64,000 nucleotides of DNA, from contig OX467091.1 of assembly GCA_950106755.1 (NCBI GenBank), forward strand, positions 16,757,538 to 16,821,537, written 5' to 3'. Of this stretch, positions 24,600 to 38,688 are shown in pieces. Origin of the DNA: Climacium dendroides. Taxonomy: Eukaryota > Streptophyta > Bryopsida > Hypnales > Climaciaceae. Each line of letters starts with the position of its first letter. Within the stretch, counting starts at the first letter, position 1. A model generated the notes under the pieces. That model was not told where the DNA came from. It saw only the letters and a list, made by a program, of their open reading frames with translations, and made no database searches. A program made the translations under genes and the position numbers.

Positions 24600-27040
24600 T
24601 TGTGAGGATTGATTTTGTCCTTCAGTTCTCGTCTTCGTTCGATTTTCGATAGGCTCCTCGAGTGGATATTCAATGCACTGGATATCTCAAGCTACTAAAC
24701 CACGCGATAACCCGTCTCCTCCCTGCACACCAAAGAATTACCGCCGATTAGATACTACTCATCCCACAGTCAGTTACAGTGCAAAACAGTGCTATTTACA
24801 GCTAATCCTTTCCAACAAAACACGCAATAGGATTATCGTTTCTACAAATAGTATGCTTCATGCAGTCTCTCAAAGAACCAGGAACACAAGAAGCAGACAT
24901 TGTCATTTCACACTCTAATTAGTTGGGAATATTCGAATACCAGATCATCAAAGAAGTTTGAATAGAAACCCAGTGTAAAACGGTGCAACCAGGGTACAAG
25001 GGGCATCAGGACAATAATCCATCGTATCTCGAAACGGAGTTCAGTTATGGACAAAAAAACATGCGGATCATGATTCGCTGACCGAATTCCTTGCGTACAC
25101 GGTATGTTTTCTCGAAGTACAGACACAGTACTTAGAGCACCGAAGTAATCCATGACCACAGCAATTCTAAGTTGCTCACAAATTTTAGAATTCCTCACGA
25201 TCAGCAAACTATTTCTGACGTAACACAAAATCGGGGCACCCGAAAAGAAATGAACAGACTTCATACGTACATCTTCTTTCCTGCACTTCTGCAAGGCTGG
25301 AACCGACTAAGGCAGTGAGACATCGTACACCAGTGGGACACCTTAAGCACGACAATACTCGTGACCCTGAAAACCATCACTGTGCATACCAAACAGCTAA
25401 ATTACGTGCCGGATCCTCACAGCTTCAACTCGACGTACCGAAATCCTAACAAACAGAACCGTGAATCTTTGAGACATGTACTGTGCACGAGTTCAGTGCC
25501 GCATTCGACAGAGAAATCCATCCGAAATTTTCAGAAAATCATTCTCACAAAAGCAAGGAACAGAGTATTGCTTTCCTTACTCCACTGATTCTTTAAAGAT
25601 ATGGACATAGTAGTGAGGAACGTAGATGATTATCGCTCGACGCCGCTACATGAATTTCGATCGACGTCTCAGAATATTGGAGGTCTTGCTGCATTAAATA
25701 CGGACGTTACAAAGATAATCAACGGGGCAGGCTGAGAACGACCTTTCTATTTCTCGATATCAACGATCACCAGAGGAAAACGACTTCCACAAACTCTCAG
25801 GTAATTCCATCTTCCTTGCTCATATTCAAACCAGGTGATCAGCCGGATTCCCCGGTACAGAACGATGTCGGCTCTAAACGAGACTGATATACCACTTCAG
25901 CTGAAAGCAACGCGCGCACTTACGTATCCGAAACCCTACAGTATCCAAAACTGTATAACATTACTCCTATTACAAACAAACTGCATCACACGCTCCATAT
26001 TCACTGTTCCTAATCTTCAACCGCATAAACAACAACTGATTAACACCACCGCCTGACACCATCCCAAACGAAACAATCCTGTACCTTCGAACCCGGTGTC
26101 GCGAACGTCTTGACTGGCTGGAGAGTCGACACCGCTTCGTATACAGACACATACCAATACTATTCCGAAACTCCACTGCAAAAACTCTACTTAAAAGGAG
26201 GATCCTCCACCACACTCATCCGGAACCCGAGACTCCCGCTGTTTCAAGTATCCTTCACCCAAGCCTTCAAATCAAGAAAATCACAGCTACTCGCTCTCCC
26301 GCTCTCCACTCTCTTCCAGAGAACTCGCTCTCAGCACACCCTCATCCACATATCAGCGATGAACACGCGATTCAACTCCCACTCCCTTCCCTTGCCCCTC
26401 TTCGCAACCTTAACACACACTCCAAGCCACTCCCGCCAATCCAAATCCCGTTCAAACGTCCACTCCCGAGCCTGAAATTCAACCGACACTTGAATCGCCC
26501 CCGCTGCTTCAATCACATCACTTCCGACACGACTTCCGAAATCACTTCAAGAACAACTTCCGCCGTGTGGATGATCGCAGGAATATTCGCGTTGTCCGGA
26601 ATCGCGGTTGTTTGTTGTTCAGGCACCAGCGGATTAGTGGAATGGATTGAAGCCAGACAATGCAGGCGCTGCTGCATTAAGTTTAAAATGACAAATCCGT
26701 GCGGAGGTTATGGAAACGGAGCTGAAGGTGAATGACAAGAAGTAGAGGGAAAAGAAGGGAAAGAGGAGGAGGCGGTGGTGCCGTGGTGGTGCGGCTACAG
26801 CTTGACTGTTGAAGGTCAGTGAAGCGCCGGGGTGCCTATTTCCACGGTCGCCGGCTACCGTTTCTTCCGGTGGGGCAACCTCTGGGCCGCTTGGTTTCCC
26901 CCGTCGTTTGCCACTCCGAAACTTCATCCACTTGGATGAGGGGGGGCCTGGATGTCGTCATTGGGTGGGTAGAGTTACTAGCAACGGGCCCGGCAGAGTA
27001 GATAGTAGTCATGTGGCATTCAAACATTTATAAGGTGGGT
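24600..27040 (-). promoter_or_regulatory. CpG-containing upstream region of the LBD gene
   Basis: For about 2.4 kb upstream of the LBD start the GC and CpG content stays well above the flanks, then falls abruptly near 27.04 kb. This suggests a protected promoter or leader region rather than methylated repeat DNA. On the minus strand, two adjoining open stretches (about 26690-26525 and 26516-26331) have coding-like composition but lie in different frames, and I do not recognise them. They could be leader exon, a small unknown gene or chance. Confidence 0.4.
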
Positions 27041-27084
27041 ACCCCCCAATCCGACACTTTTCGCTTTTTTTTTTTCCTAATTAT

Positions 27085-27285
27085 TATTATTAGACTGGTC
27101 AAATTTTCATATTTTCTTGTTGGCACTTGAAAGGAGGTTTTAATGCACCAAAGAATGTGACATTTGGGTACTTTATGCAAAAGTTATGGAAGAACAAAGT
27201 TTGGTTCTACAACAATGTCTTCTACATAGGTACATAATTGATTTTGGAGATGTATAGATTGAAGATGGTGGTTTAGGGTCAATGA
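27085..27285 (-). repeat. Dispersed repeat, inverted partner of 40945-41215
   Basis: This stretch and 40945-41215 share TGGTCAAATTTTCAT, the GTACATA..ATTTTGGAGATGTA block and an ATTATTATTA edge in opposite orientations. Confidence 0.55.
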
Positions 27286-27469
27286 TGCATTTGGGGGGCT
27301 CACCTTGTACATATATACCAAAAATTGCCCTAGTTCAATTGCAACCCCCTACTATTGGACCCAATTGTACCCTCTCTAATGTCAACAACTACAAAAAAAT
27401 TCCCTTTCCAACTCTTAAACACAATTTTTGGTACATGAGCAACACTAGACAATCAGTAACGATTAGAAA

Positions 27470-27668
27470 ACAAACAAATCTTTGCAATATAAAAGAGAAT
27501 GAAATTCTAGGAATTATGAAATTTTTAACATGTGTTTTCAAGTCAGCATACTACAAGATCCTATGTTTACATGTGTCAAGAAAAAGTTTTTTTTTAATTT
27601 GGTACATGTACTAGAAATGGCAATTTTGAAGCGTTTTTGGTGAAATCATAGTCAAAGAACTTTAGGGG
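27470..27668 (-). mobile_element. Family 1 TTAA MITE, truncated copy E
   Basis: It matches the right part of copy D (ACTACAAGATC..GTTTACATGTGTC, GTACATGTACTAGAAATGGCA). It ends in ACTTTAGGGG followed by TTAA (27669-27672). No left terminus was recognised. Confidence 0.7.
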
Positions 27669-27883
27669 TTAATATTACAGCATTCACTTGCCAATTTTGA
27701 ATATACACCAATAACAATTGCAATCACTCAATGATTAATTTACAAAACCAAAATTTCATATACCTCCACTAGCTTTCTATTTTTAGATTTTTTAAAGAAG
27801 TTAGTTTTTTAGCTTATTTAAAAGGATGAATTGACTTTTGACTCTTTAACATTTGTATAATTACTTAACTTCATATCTATCAA

Positions 27884-28530
27884 CCCCTAAATGCTCAAGG
27901 CATCAAATTTTGGTGTTGACAATACTTTGAAATTAAATAAAACGTAATCAAATTGTTATTTTTGGTAGTTTATATTTAACCAAGATTCTTTGTGAAGTCT
28001 AGTTTCAACATCAAAAGTCCAATTTAAAAAATGATTGCTTATGATTTGTCTATTCAAGATTTTGTACAAGAGTGTCCATTGCAATCTTGACTTTTTGTAG
28101 TGTTGAAGGCTCTTGGAAATGAACCTCAAATATACTAAATCTTGGAGAACAAATCACACTATAAATTCATTTAAAAAAATTGTAGAGTAGATTTTTAAAA
28201 GCCATAAATTGATTGGAGTTATGCATGTTAGGCCCTTAGACCTCATATTTTTTTGGTGACCAACTTTTTAGATTTAACATGTGAAAAGAGGATTGAAAGA
28301 CTTCAAATCACTTTTGCACTTTTAACACCTTTACAATCAAACATTATAATCTTTCAATCCATAAGTGATATTGTTTTTTGTTTTGTTTTTCTATGTGATC
28401 TCTAACATGTCTAGTTTGAATTTGTACGGTTACAATTCAAAAAACTTGATACAACTTATCAAAATATTGGCTTTTTTTCAATTTAGAGCAAATTCCTAGG
28501 AGCTCAAAAAAGGGCTTGGGCATTTAGGAG
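27884..28530 (-). mobile_element. TTAA-type MITE, family 2, copy 2 (inverted)
   Basis: The left end is CCCCTAAATGCTCAAGGC and the right end GGGCTTGGGCATTTAGGAG, followed by TTAA (28531-28534). This is the copy that shows both TIRs best. The interior is the reverse complement of 15978-16606. Confidence 0.8.
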
Positions 28531-28764
28531 TTAATCATGGAATGAAGCTAGGACAAAATGAAGTCAAAAAACAAATTGGTAGAATGAATCTATGACCAAA
28601 ACAACTTAATTTCAAAGTCACATGACTAAAATTAAAGCCTACAAAGGAAACTTCCTAAAATGGGGGACGTACATTTCACTTTACAACCATAGAGTTGAGA
28701 TCTACATTAAGTTCAATGTCTTTTCAATTAAGGGAACCAATAGAAAACTTGGGGGGGCAATTAA

Positions 28765-29667
28765 ACCCTAAAGTCCCAAGGCCTCTATTCCATCAAAAAC
28801 CACTCAAAGTTACCATTTCTGTAGCAAAGAGTAAAAAAAATTTATTTTTTTCATATCTAACCATAGGATCTTGTATTAGACTAGTATAAAAATGTGTAGA
28901 AGAAATTTCACAAACTTTGATTGTGTAGATTGCAAGATATTTGCATTTAAAGGAAAAGAAATAAGTTGTTTTTCACCTTGCTCAACTACATTTTTTGGCT
29001 TTGAACCTTCATAACTTATAATTTTTGTTCTATTGATTTTGAATTTCTAATTTTACATGATATTGAAGAATTGATTTGAGAGTCTAGGAAAAAATATTAA
29101 AAACACATTTAGTTTTCACTCATTATAAAATTGTTAAGTAGAAATAGGTTGAAGATTGAAGGAAAATCTAAATTGTTAATAGCTTTGAGATGAAATTGAA
29201 TTACACTAATCTCAATAGTGAGATTGTTCTAGCAAAAGATCTTAACCTTGTAATTTTTTTTTAATTTTGAAAATTGAGGTAAAAATGAATCCTACAAGTT
29301 ATTTTTTCAAGAAGATGCTCTAATTGCCTGAAAAACAAGATTGTCCATAACTTTCACATAACAAATCCAAATGGAACAAATGAAAGCTTTTGATGTATAT
29401 AAAAACAATAATCTATATAAAAAGAATTTAAATTTTTTCTTTAATTTTTTTTAAAGTTTTTTTTCTACCCACAAAACTAAAGAAATGACTTTTGTACCAT
29501 AACTTTTGCTCCCACGCTCTAATTGAAATAAAAATATATTTTTGAAAAGCTTATGTGTTTTTCTGTCTTCACGAAAAAAAATTCAAAAAATTCCAACAAA
29601 TATTGAGACCATTGAAGCCTACCAAAAATCCATTTTGTCCCTCAAGGGTACAATGGGACTTTAGGAG
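28765..29667 (+). mobile_element. TTAA-flanked MITE, family 1, copy C
   Basis: TTAA lies at 28761-28764. The right flank has mutated to TTAC. The ends ACCCTAAAGTCCCAAGGCC and GGGACTTTAGGAG and the whole interior match copies A and B. Confidence 0.8.
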
Positions 29668-30359
29668 TTACTTTATGAAATAAAAGCCAAAAAAAATTTG
29701 AATTTGAATTTTTATAATTTAGAGAGTTGAAAATTTTGTGAGGCAACCAATGAAACTTACAAAAACAAGTGAAACATAGGTTCTATTTTGCAAACATGGG
29801 ATCTAGACCTTTCAGGATTTCTGTATTCATGAATATAAGGTCCAATTCTAGCTATTGGTCAAAATACAACTCCAAATTCCACCATAACAAGTTCTCAATA
29901 GCCAAGACTTCCATTTCAACAAACTTATAACCCTTGAAAGGACAAGCTTGTCTCCAATTTCTTTTAACTTCATTTTGCAAGCTATCAATTAAATGTGTGT
30001 TTTCTTGTATTTATTTTTTAGAGATGCAATTACATATCTTCCATTTGTCATAAAAAATTCATATTTAACTACTAGACAAAACTATGACCAAAACAACAAA
30101 CCATAATAGAAAAGTATTGTTTGGTTCTATTATTTCGGATAATAAAATATTTAAATATTTAAAACTATCGTGACAATAATGTAGCCAATTGCCACATTAG
30201 TAAGATTAAATGCCACATACAATTCCTATGTCAATAGTATAAAAAGTGACACATTAGCAATACGGTCAATAACGTCAAGTGCCACATCAGTATATGATAT
30301 CACTGGGATTTGAACTTAAGACCTCTTGTTCACAAACCTCATTTTTCAACTAATATAAT
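29668..30359. other. AT-rich intergenic DNA
   Basis: No gene is seen. A short GCCACATYAGTA motif recurs three or four times between 30180 and 30300. Confidence 0.5.
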
Positions 30360-30530
30360 GGGAAATTTCATTAAAATGGTGATATTCCATGTGCCGTTTT
30401 CTCAATGTGTCATTCCTATAATTCAGGCTAGGCAATCTAAAATCTATTAGTATACTAGATTTCAGACTGCCCAGTCTAAACTGTGGGATGCCAAAGTCAC
30501 AAAATGTTCGCCATTTTATTGAAATTTTCC
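30360..30530. mobile_element. GGGAATTTC-ended foldback MITE, copy 2
   Basis: The left end is GGGAAATTTCATTAAAATGG and the right end CCATTTTATTGAAATTTTCC. Internal ATTCAGGCTAGGCAATCT / AGACTGCCCAGTCTAAACT arms pair, giving one near-continuous hairpin like copy 1. Confidence 0.85.
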
Positions 30531-33500
30531 ATTATAGCATAGTTGAATTCGCATGTGTACTTATAAATAACATATTGTTACTTATAAATTTATTGAATTT
30601 CTATTGATTCAGTCAAAAAGAATTTGAAGTGGCTAGAACAACAGAAATCTCTATTAGTGTCTTTCCAAAATTATGTTAACTTGATCAAGTCATGACCACC
30701 AATATCTAGAACAATAGAAAATTGTTGATTTATTGTTGTCATGGTCACAATTTTCTAGTGGTTCTTTTTTGTAAACATTTGGAATATTTGATAGTGTATA
30801 TATCCACTTCATTTTATATCACATGAATTACCTTACATATTTCCGATCCTACCGCAAGGTCCAAGAAGGTAAGAAAACTAAAGTTGTAGTAGAAGTGAGG
30901 TAGGACACTTGCATAAGCAAGACATTCATTGAAGACTCTCCTCTCAATTTTACATTTTCATGTCAAAGATATACTCTTGCTTGTCAAAGCTTCGCAATTT
31001 TGATTTTTCTTGCAATTGTTGCTCATCACTACACGACCTCCATTGTGCATATTAGCTTATGTCATCTCTATTATGAGGGAGTATATGCAAAACCTCACCA
31101 ACAAAGAGAAGTTCACACCGTTCTCCAAAATAGAAAGTATTGACCATATTTCCAAGGTCTAAATATCCATGTAAAAATAAACATTGTAAAAGTACGTTGA
31201 GCTAAAAACAAAACTTGAAACTTCACTAGTAGCACAAAGAGCAATTGAGTTCTAGTTTAAGTTTTCAAATTTGAAGACACAAGAGTTTAGAGACAAAGAG
31301 AAAGAATTGGTTGGATTTTTTGGTTGTGCAAAGAGGCATGAAAGGTTATCTCAACCTCAAAACACCAAAAATAACCCATTTGCATATGGTATATATAAAT
31401 AGAAATGGTAGTGTTATTTAAACATTAAGATTTCAAAGTTCTTCATGCATTAGGGAAGATTTCAAGCCTCTAGAAGAATATTTTGGGTTGTTCCCCTTGC
31501 TGTAAACCAGTACACCGCTATCATACTATTAAATAATAAAAAAGTAAAAAATCAAATATTAAAAAATATTATTTATATTATTATTAATTAAATATTATTA
31601 TCTGACATGGCCATTTCTTGACTACATTAGATTGTTGATATGACTTTGTTCTCACTTTTTCCATAGCCCAAGAACTCAAGGTCTTCTAAAGCCCTAAAAA
31701 ATCTTTTAATGCTACTATCAATAGTATTCAATTATTTGAAATTATTTATTGATTTCAATGTATATTAATATTTTTTAAATTACAATTTATAAATTTTTAA
31801 TTTCAAATTACATTAGTTGTTCCATAGCTCTCTTTAATAAAAAATTATTACTAACTTATATTTATGAGAATTTAAAATGCTAAGGATTTAAAAGCTTAAA
31901 ATTTTTAAATTCTATAGATCTATAAATTTGTGAATTTTCATTTTTCTAAACATTTCAATTTGGAAAGTACTAAGAGGTTATACATTTATATTTTTGAATT
32001 TTTAAGTTAAAAATAATCTAATTTAAAATTTAAAATACTGATTGTTTTATAATCAAACTAATTAAATTTTTTATTTTAATATTTAAAAATTATTAAAATT
32101 AAAATTATTTGAATAAAATAGTCTTTACTACAAATTCTAATGGCAATCTTTAATTAGGTGAAAATTGGTTTGGCCAATATTTGGTGATATATATTTATAT
32201 GTAGAAAATATAAGATGTATTAGGTGACAGTAGAAGAACCCTGTGTTATTAGTGATGTCAAACAAAAGCGCAGCATGTTTTCATAAACAAAAACACATTA
32301 GAGACTCTTAGCCAATAGGTGGTAGAGTTCTGGTGGATGTTGAAAAAAATATAGATGACAATAGAGAAACAACAAAATGCTAGAGATGACAATTATGTTT
32401 TGTGGAACATCTAAATAAATATAGTCATGTTTTTGGAGGCATCCAGAAAAATATGCTAGTATCACATCAACAAGTTTTTATGGTTTCATTGTAGGGTAAG
32501 TTTTTGAAAGTTATTAGGGATTGTGGTAAAATGATTACCAAATGTGAAAAATACATGAGAAGGGCAACCACATAGCATGCTTTGCAAAAAAAGAAAATGG
32601 ATGGATGTACACTATGGATGAAAAAAACTCTTCACACAAGTGGGTTGGTAGGAAGTAAAACAAACAATATGGAATATGTAAAGTAAGAATTGTATTGAAA
32701 GTAGAATGTCTAAAGAAACATCCACATATTCAAATTCAAATTATCCCATATCCTTTGTCTAGCCATGGATGGACTATGAATTATAAGAATGATCCCTCCA
32801 CCTTTCATTCTCACCAAATGTCAATGAATTAGTTCCTTAACTTTGCCATCAAAAGTTCTTTTGATGGTAAATTTTCTTTTACTCTAATTGAATTTGAGAA
32901 TTTCTCTTTTTCATTTTTTTTACTTTCTCTTAAATAAATATTTATATCAACCTTGTCATATGAATATAATATGTACCAATTGATGTTTCAAAAAACATCT
33001 AAACATTCAAGTTGACTTTTCAAGAAACAATATTAAAATTCTTAGGCCATATGCAAGTCTCACCTCATAATCACCTCTTGTCACGTTGTTGTCATATATT
33101 TGTTATGTCATTTTTTACATAAATTGAAGGACCTTAATGAAAAACTTGTCATGTCGATTGCCTGCCCCCATTGGCGTTGATGTGGAGGCAATGTGGCATC
33201 CACATGGTGACCTCTCATGACCTCCAAAACCATGTTATAGGAGACATTCCCAAAAATCTTGTTGAAATGACCCTCCTATCCAAAAATTGTAATTACCAGG
33301 TTAAGACCTAACACAAAAATGTGAATTTCTTCTAATGTAAAGACAAGTAGACATGAAATTTTGAGGCCAAACAATCCAAGCCATGAAATGAAGGCATGAC
33401 ATAGGCATAGAATCTATAGAATTGTGATGTCACACAATTGAAGCCATGAAATAAAGGCACATGTAGCCACAATTACTACTTCAAATAATTTGTGTGTTTC

Positions 33501-36500
33501 TTCACTTACAATTCTATTATTTTTATAAAGACAAACTAGGACTCCCCTACTATCCGTGCTACTAGGGACACCTAACTAAAGGTTTTAGGCTTTTCTTTTG
33601 GGGTTAGGAGACCTTGGCAATGAAAATTTTCACATAGATACTAGAGCTTCTAAAGCATTAGATTTATATTGGAAATTAGTTTTCCATTGATATTCTTCAA
33701 TTATTCATTTATAATCCTACTTAAAATATAGAAAATTTTCTAAAATATTGATCAATGACTTGAAAAATGAATTTGCAACCATAAAGTGTTGATTTTTTAA
33801 ATTTTAGAGTGATACAATAAGGAAATAGTGTTCCACACTGTATTATAAAACTAAGTGGAAATTTTCATTTTTTTAGTATCAATCGCATTTGATATAAATT
33901 TCTTCATTTTTATTTAGAAATTCACTGAAATTTCACAAAAATTCCAAAAAATTGTGAAAATTTTTTACTACTAGAAGAAATTTAATTGCATCTTGAAAAA
34001 TATATAAAAGAATATCATTTTCAAAGGCACTTGCAAATGAAGCTTGAAAAAGTGGATAGGCTTGTCCTTTGAGGATTATAAGTCTACTAAGATGGTGAAA
34101 TGAAGCCTTGACAATTATAAAGATGTTATGGTGAACTTTGGAGGTGTACGTTGACCAATAGTAACACAAGATCCTTTATTCATCAATACAAAAACCTCAA
34201 AGATCAAGCCCCCATTGGTTGACTCAAAAATATTTCAACTTTTATATATTTTTTTACTTTATATAATTTAATTGAAATTCAAAGATTCTCACAAAAACTT
34301 TTGATCTCCTTCAATTGAAAAGACACTATAGGGTTCAATTTTAGTTGTGGCTTCAAAGGCATCATGTAGTCACAAAGTAGAACCTATACATTTCAATACA
34401 AAAAACCCAAAGGTCTTTCCAAAAATTAGCTATACTAGTTCCCACCTAAAGATTGTTAGTAGAATTGATAAAAATAATTAAACCTTTGTGAATTGAAGAG
34501 TTATTTTTAGGTAAAAATTTCCTTATTAATTTTGTTATGTATATTGTATTTTATTACTGATGGTGAAAATTTAGTAAGGCTAATCATGAAATCATAGGTC
34601 CTATTTAAATACATCTATCTTCAACACCATACAATATAATCATATCAATATCAGCACAACCTTTCAACACATTTATAAAGTGGGTTTGTGATGTGCTTTG
34701 TGCTATGGATGATGACCATTGAAGACTTTGGGGCTAGGTTTCTAGTTTGGAAGACCTTAGAGGCAAAAACTTCACCCTCACATAAGTGTAGGAGCCCAAG
34801 AAAGAGTGGTCATCAAAATAGGCCGCCTTTCTATGGGGAACAAGTATGTAGTGAAACAACGATCTTGAACAAAGTATGGGGTAAAAGCTACAATGGTCAT
34901 GAAGGTGAATTGATCACATGTACTAATGGATAAGCAATCCCATTGGAATTGATCATTGTTGAAGGTTAATTTTTTTCCCAAGAATACTCTAGCCTCATGA
35001 GCAATACGTTTTTTCTGTTATTGTAAACAAAAACATTTCAAAGTTAATTATTGGAAAAGTTATAGTAACAAGTTTCAATTTCCATCTCAATATGGTCATC
35101 TTAATAAACTTATTTTCAAAACAAACAATTATATTACAAGTAGCTTTGTTCTAATAGCACTAGAGATGTGGAACTTGGAATGATGAATAAGGAATAATGA
35201 CCCTCTCTTCATGTTTTAATTCTTTATAGTAGTTTGGTTTTTAAAGAAAGTTAGTACTACTCTCACTTCTTTCCAATAGCTTTTGTCAATGCAAAGCTTC
35301 TTCCCCATGGATCCAAATCCAATAGTAACTTTAAACAAGAGCCATCAAAAACTTAAAAATAGTTCAATAATAGGAACCTTTCTCAAATACTTATTTGAAT
35401 GATCTTACTTATAGTTACCTATTTGTGAGTATCAACCAATTCTTTATTTATTCTTGTCATTAGATTGAGTTGCACCTTGGAATGCATGCATGTAAGAAAA
35501 AATATATAGAACCATTCATATACTCATCTACATAATTATCTATTATAAATAACTTTCTTCCAAATATTAATGAATCTATAAAAATTTGTAAAGGATTTAG
35601 TACTTTCATCCATTTTCTCATGCATTTTTTTAGAGTTAGAGCATCTCCAACCATTCGGGGGATAAACTTCAATGTTGCTAAAATAACAAGGGAGTGACTT
35701 TCAAGAAAAAAAATCCACCCTACTAACATGGAGCCTATACCTTGAAGTTTCTTTTAGCCCAACCTTTCCAAATTCATTGTTCAACAAATGTAATAACCTT
35801 TCTTGGGTTGGAGAAGGTGACACCAATTTTTTTTCCATCCAATTGTTGCTTGTTAGGGTACATGGCTTGTATTGTTCAATGGTACCAAACACAGTACCAG
35901 ATAAGGTTAAAAAAAAGAGTAGACAACATGGAGCTACTCTCATATAAGGTAAACCAACCTATGACAAGTAGAATGACTAATTTGCCTTGTTGGCATTGTT
36001 GAAAATTTAAAAAAAAAATTAGATCCATAGCAAGAAATGTGAGAAATGTAGAGAGAAATTGAATTTTTTTGGGTTGAGTATGAATTTGTTATGAATTTTT
36101 GAAGTTTGATGCCCAATTAACCCCAAAGAATCTTTAAACTACCTCCAAAACAAACAAAAAGTGTACCCATAATGATCATCTTATTCAACTAAAGTAGTCA
36201 AAATATTTCCTAATATGGCCACAATATAAAGGCCTAAAAAAATCTCTTTGTATAATAAATTACACTAAAAAGGTGGAAGTTCCTATTGCAATCAATAATC
36301 ATTACATCACCATCACCCAAGACGTTGTTTGTGGCCACTAATTCCACCTAATGTCAAAGGTGGACCCCACCTAGGTCGAAGTGCACATCAAAGGTGTCCC
36401 ACAACTCGTTACCCCTTTTTTTCCTAGCCAATTGTTGCAAGGGTAAAACTAGGTCCTAAGCAAGGGAAAAAAACCACTATGGCAATCCAAATGATGGAGA

Positions 36501-36755
36501 AAAATCACTGTACAACCTTCAACAGTAAGAATTTTGTGAGGGCTAACTTAAAGATAGGAAGTTCATAAATAGACCATTTAAGGGCTGGAATTGAATTTTG
36601 GGAAGGTGAAACATCTTGAAATATTTTTTAGTAAGTTTTCCTTGAAAGACAAGTGGAATTGACATCTAACCCAAGTCATTTCATATTTTTTGGAATCATG
36701 TCCACAATTGCTTAATTGATAAGTTATGGGTGGCTTCAGCGTAGTAGCCAACCCC
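30531..36755. other. 6-kb AT-rich intergenic stretch
   Basis: I see no supported gene, tandem array or TIR pair. Open frames are under 90 codons and none has a recognisable motif. Confidence 0.5.
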
Positions 36756-37052
36756 TTAAGGTAGATGGCTCTTAAACCGACCTGGTTCTAAAACCGATCT
36801 GGTACATTTTACTTCTGAAATGTACTAACTGCGTACATTTCAGAAGGGGTCGGTTTTAGAAATCACTGCGTTTCAACTTCAAAAATTTGTAACTAATTCC
36901 ACAAAGGTCCAAAAAATATGAAACAACTTGGATTAGATGCCTATTCCTTTTTTCTTCCTACCAAAATTCACTGAAAATTGTTTTGAGATGTTTAGCTGTC
37001 CCAAAAATGCAATCAGCTCTTAAAAGGTCGGTTTAAGAGCCATCTACCTTAA
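36756..37052. mobile_element. 297-bp MITE with 28-bp perfect TIRs
   Basis: The first 28 bases (starting TTAAGGTAGATGGCTCTTAA) recur exactly inverted at the right end. An inner inverted repeat at about 36788-36862 adds a second hairpin (CTTCTGAAATGTAC with GTACATTTCAGAAG). The terminal TTAA may be the TIR edge or a target duplication. Confidence 0.9.
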
Positions 37053-37199
37053 ACGAGGTAAGATCCTAACCCAGCTGTTGTCAATTGCTTCCATCTGCCA
37101 TGCCATGCTGGATCCATACTTTCTATTGAAGCTCAAGTGAAGCTCCATATGATACTCCATTTGGAGCTGGCCCACTGATCAATAAATTAAGCTCATGAC

Positions 37200-38230
37200 T
37201 CTAAACCCTCACTTGTCCCTGTTATTTGCCATGCATGATAAAATTTGTAAATTTTGAATTCATATTTACAATCAGAGGCCTCAAATTGGTTATGTAGAGT
37301 TTAGTAGATAAATTAATCAAGCACAAAATAGGGGATCTTTTTTTACATGCACCCCTGGGATGACTTTGCAAGGACAAGCTACAGGGAGCCACTGCAAGGC
37401 AACATCCTCTTCCTTTTCTTCTGAACCGCTTGTCCCTCAAAAGGCACATGGAGCCAATGCATGCCACAGTAACTTACTATGGCAGAGGTACCCATTCCTA
37501 ACCAGAGCCCCATGAGCAATCAATAGGGTGTGTTAAATTTGAAAAGGTTGGGACTCATTTCTTGTTTTTTTTAATATTTTAAAGGTTACAAAAAAACTTA
37601 CCTGCTTGATTGGCTGTCGCAAGAATTAGAACATGCCATATTTTTTGTGCCGCTGTAAGTAGCCTCCAGTCTGTTAGTGAGCAGTTTTGGATGACTCTAA
37701 GCATTGGCCATGGGTCAACTAGAACTTCGGCCTTTCAAAAATCATAGTAATTTCACTTTGGGTGCAAAAATGACCATACTTTTTGCAATCCCCATCGTTC
37801 ATGTCACTGCACCTCATGCAATATTTGCTTCACCTTCTGCTGCTCCTCATCATGTCCCAAATTCCTTATTTGATCAGTTATGGGTGCCTTCACTATAGTG
37901 ACTTGGAAGCTGGACCGAATCTCTGCAGGTCCAGTCACGTTTTCCTTCCACTTGTCATGCACGCATGCTGCGTCTGAGTCTGAGTAAGCTTAAGCTTGCT
38001 GAAGAAAAACAGTACCTGACCTGCTGATGAGCTGAGGAAGCAAGGGACTGAATTTAGGGCACGTTGCTGGATGGGACAGTACCCGACCCATTTCCAACCT
38101 ATAGACTGCTCTGTTTTCCATGAAGTTGTGGTGTAGTTCGAGGAGTAGTTGTGGTGCATTATGGTTGGCTACGAGGCTGCCAACGTTGCGACCAACCCTA
38201 GGTTGATTTTGCAATCAGCCTATGTTCAGA
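37200..38230. other. Moderate-GC stretch, no recognised gene
   Basis: Composition is more balanced than in the surroundings, and short frames occur on both strands (37222-37467 minus, 37990-38214 minus, 37704-37898 plus). None carries a motif I can name. It may be an old retroelement fragment. Confidence 0.3.
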
Positions 38231-38439
38231 AATAGAAAGGTCTGGATGACCATTACAGGTTGAAGAGAATCGTCTACTAAAAAAATTCATAGTAATTGTA
38301 TTTTGTGTAATAAAATTTTGGAAAAATATGCAATCCTTCCAAACTCTATTTTTGTACATGGGAAAAAATTTGCACTCAAAAAGCCTACGCTTGAAACGTG
38401 CGTAATTGCTTAAGTGGTTGGAAATGGGTCATCTATCCT

Positions 38440-38688
38440 AAAGGCATACAGAGTAGCATTAACTTGTAAATGGCGATGCGGGTGTTTTTTGGCCAATAAA
38501 TGACGAAGAATCTTTCTATGTGGGACAAAAGTGCAACTATTCATCCTCCAAATTTTGTTTGAAAAAGGAAGGTCATCTATGGTAGTTTGACATCCAATGA
38601 GCATTGTTGGATTTTTTTAAAACTAATGATTCACATAATACCAAAATGGATGATTTTCATGGTCACCAATTTGTCCTTTAAGGGTTAA
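38440..38688 (+). repeat. Dispersed repeat G, copy 2
   Basis: It is similar to 15700-15905 and ends TTTGTCCTTTAAGGGTTAA, a family 1-like terminus at a TTAA. Confidence 0.7.
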
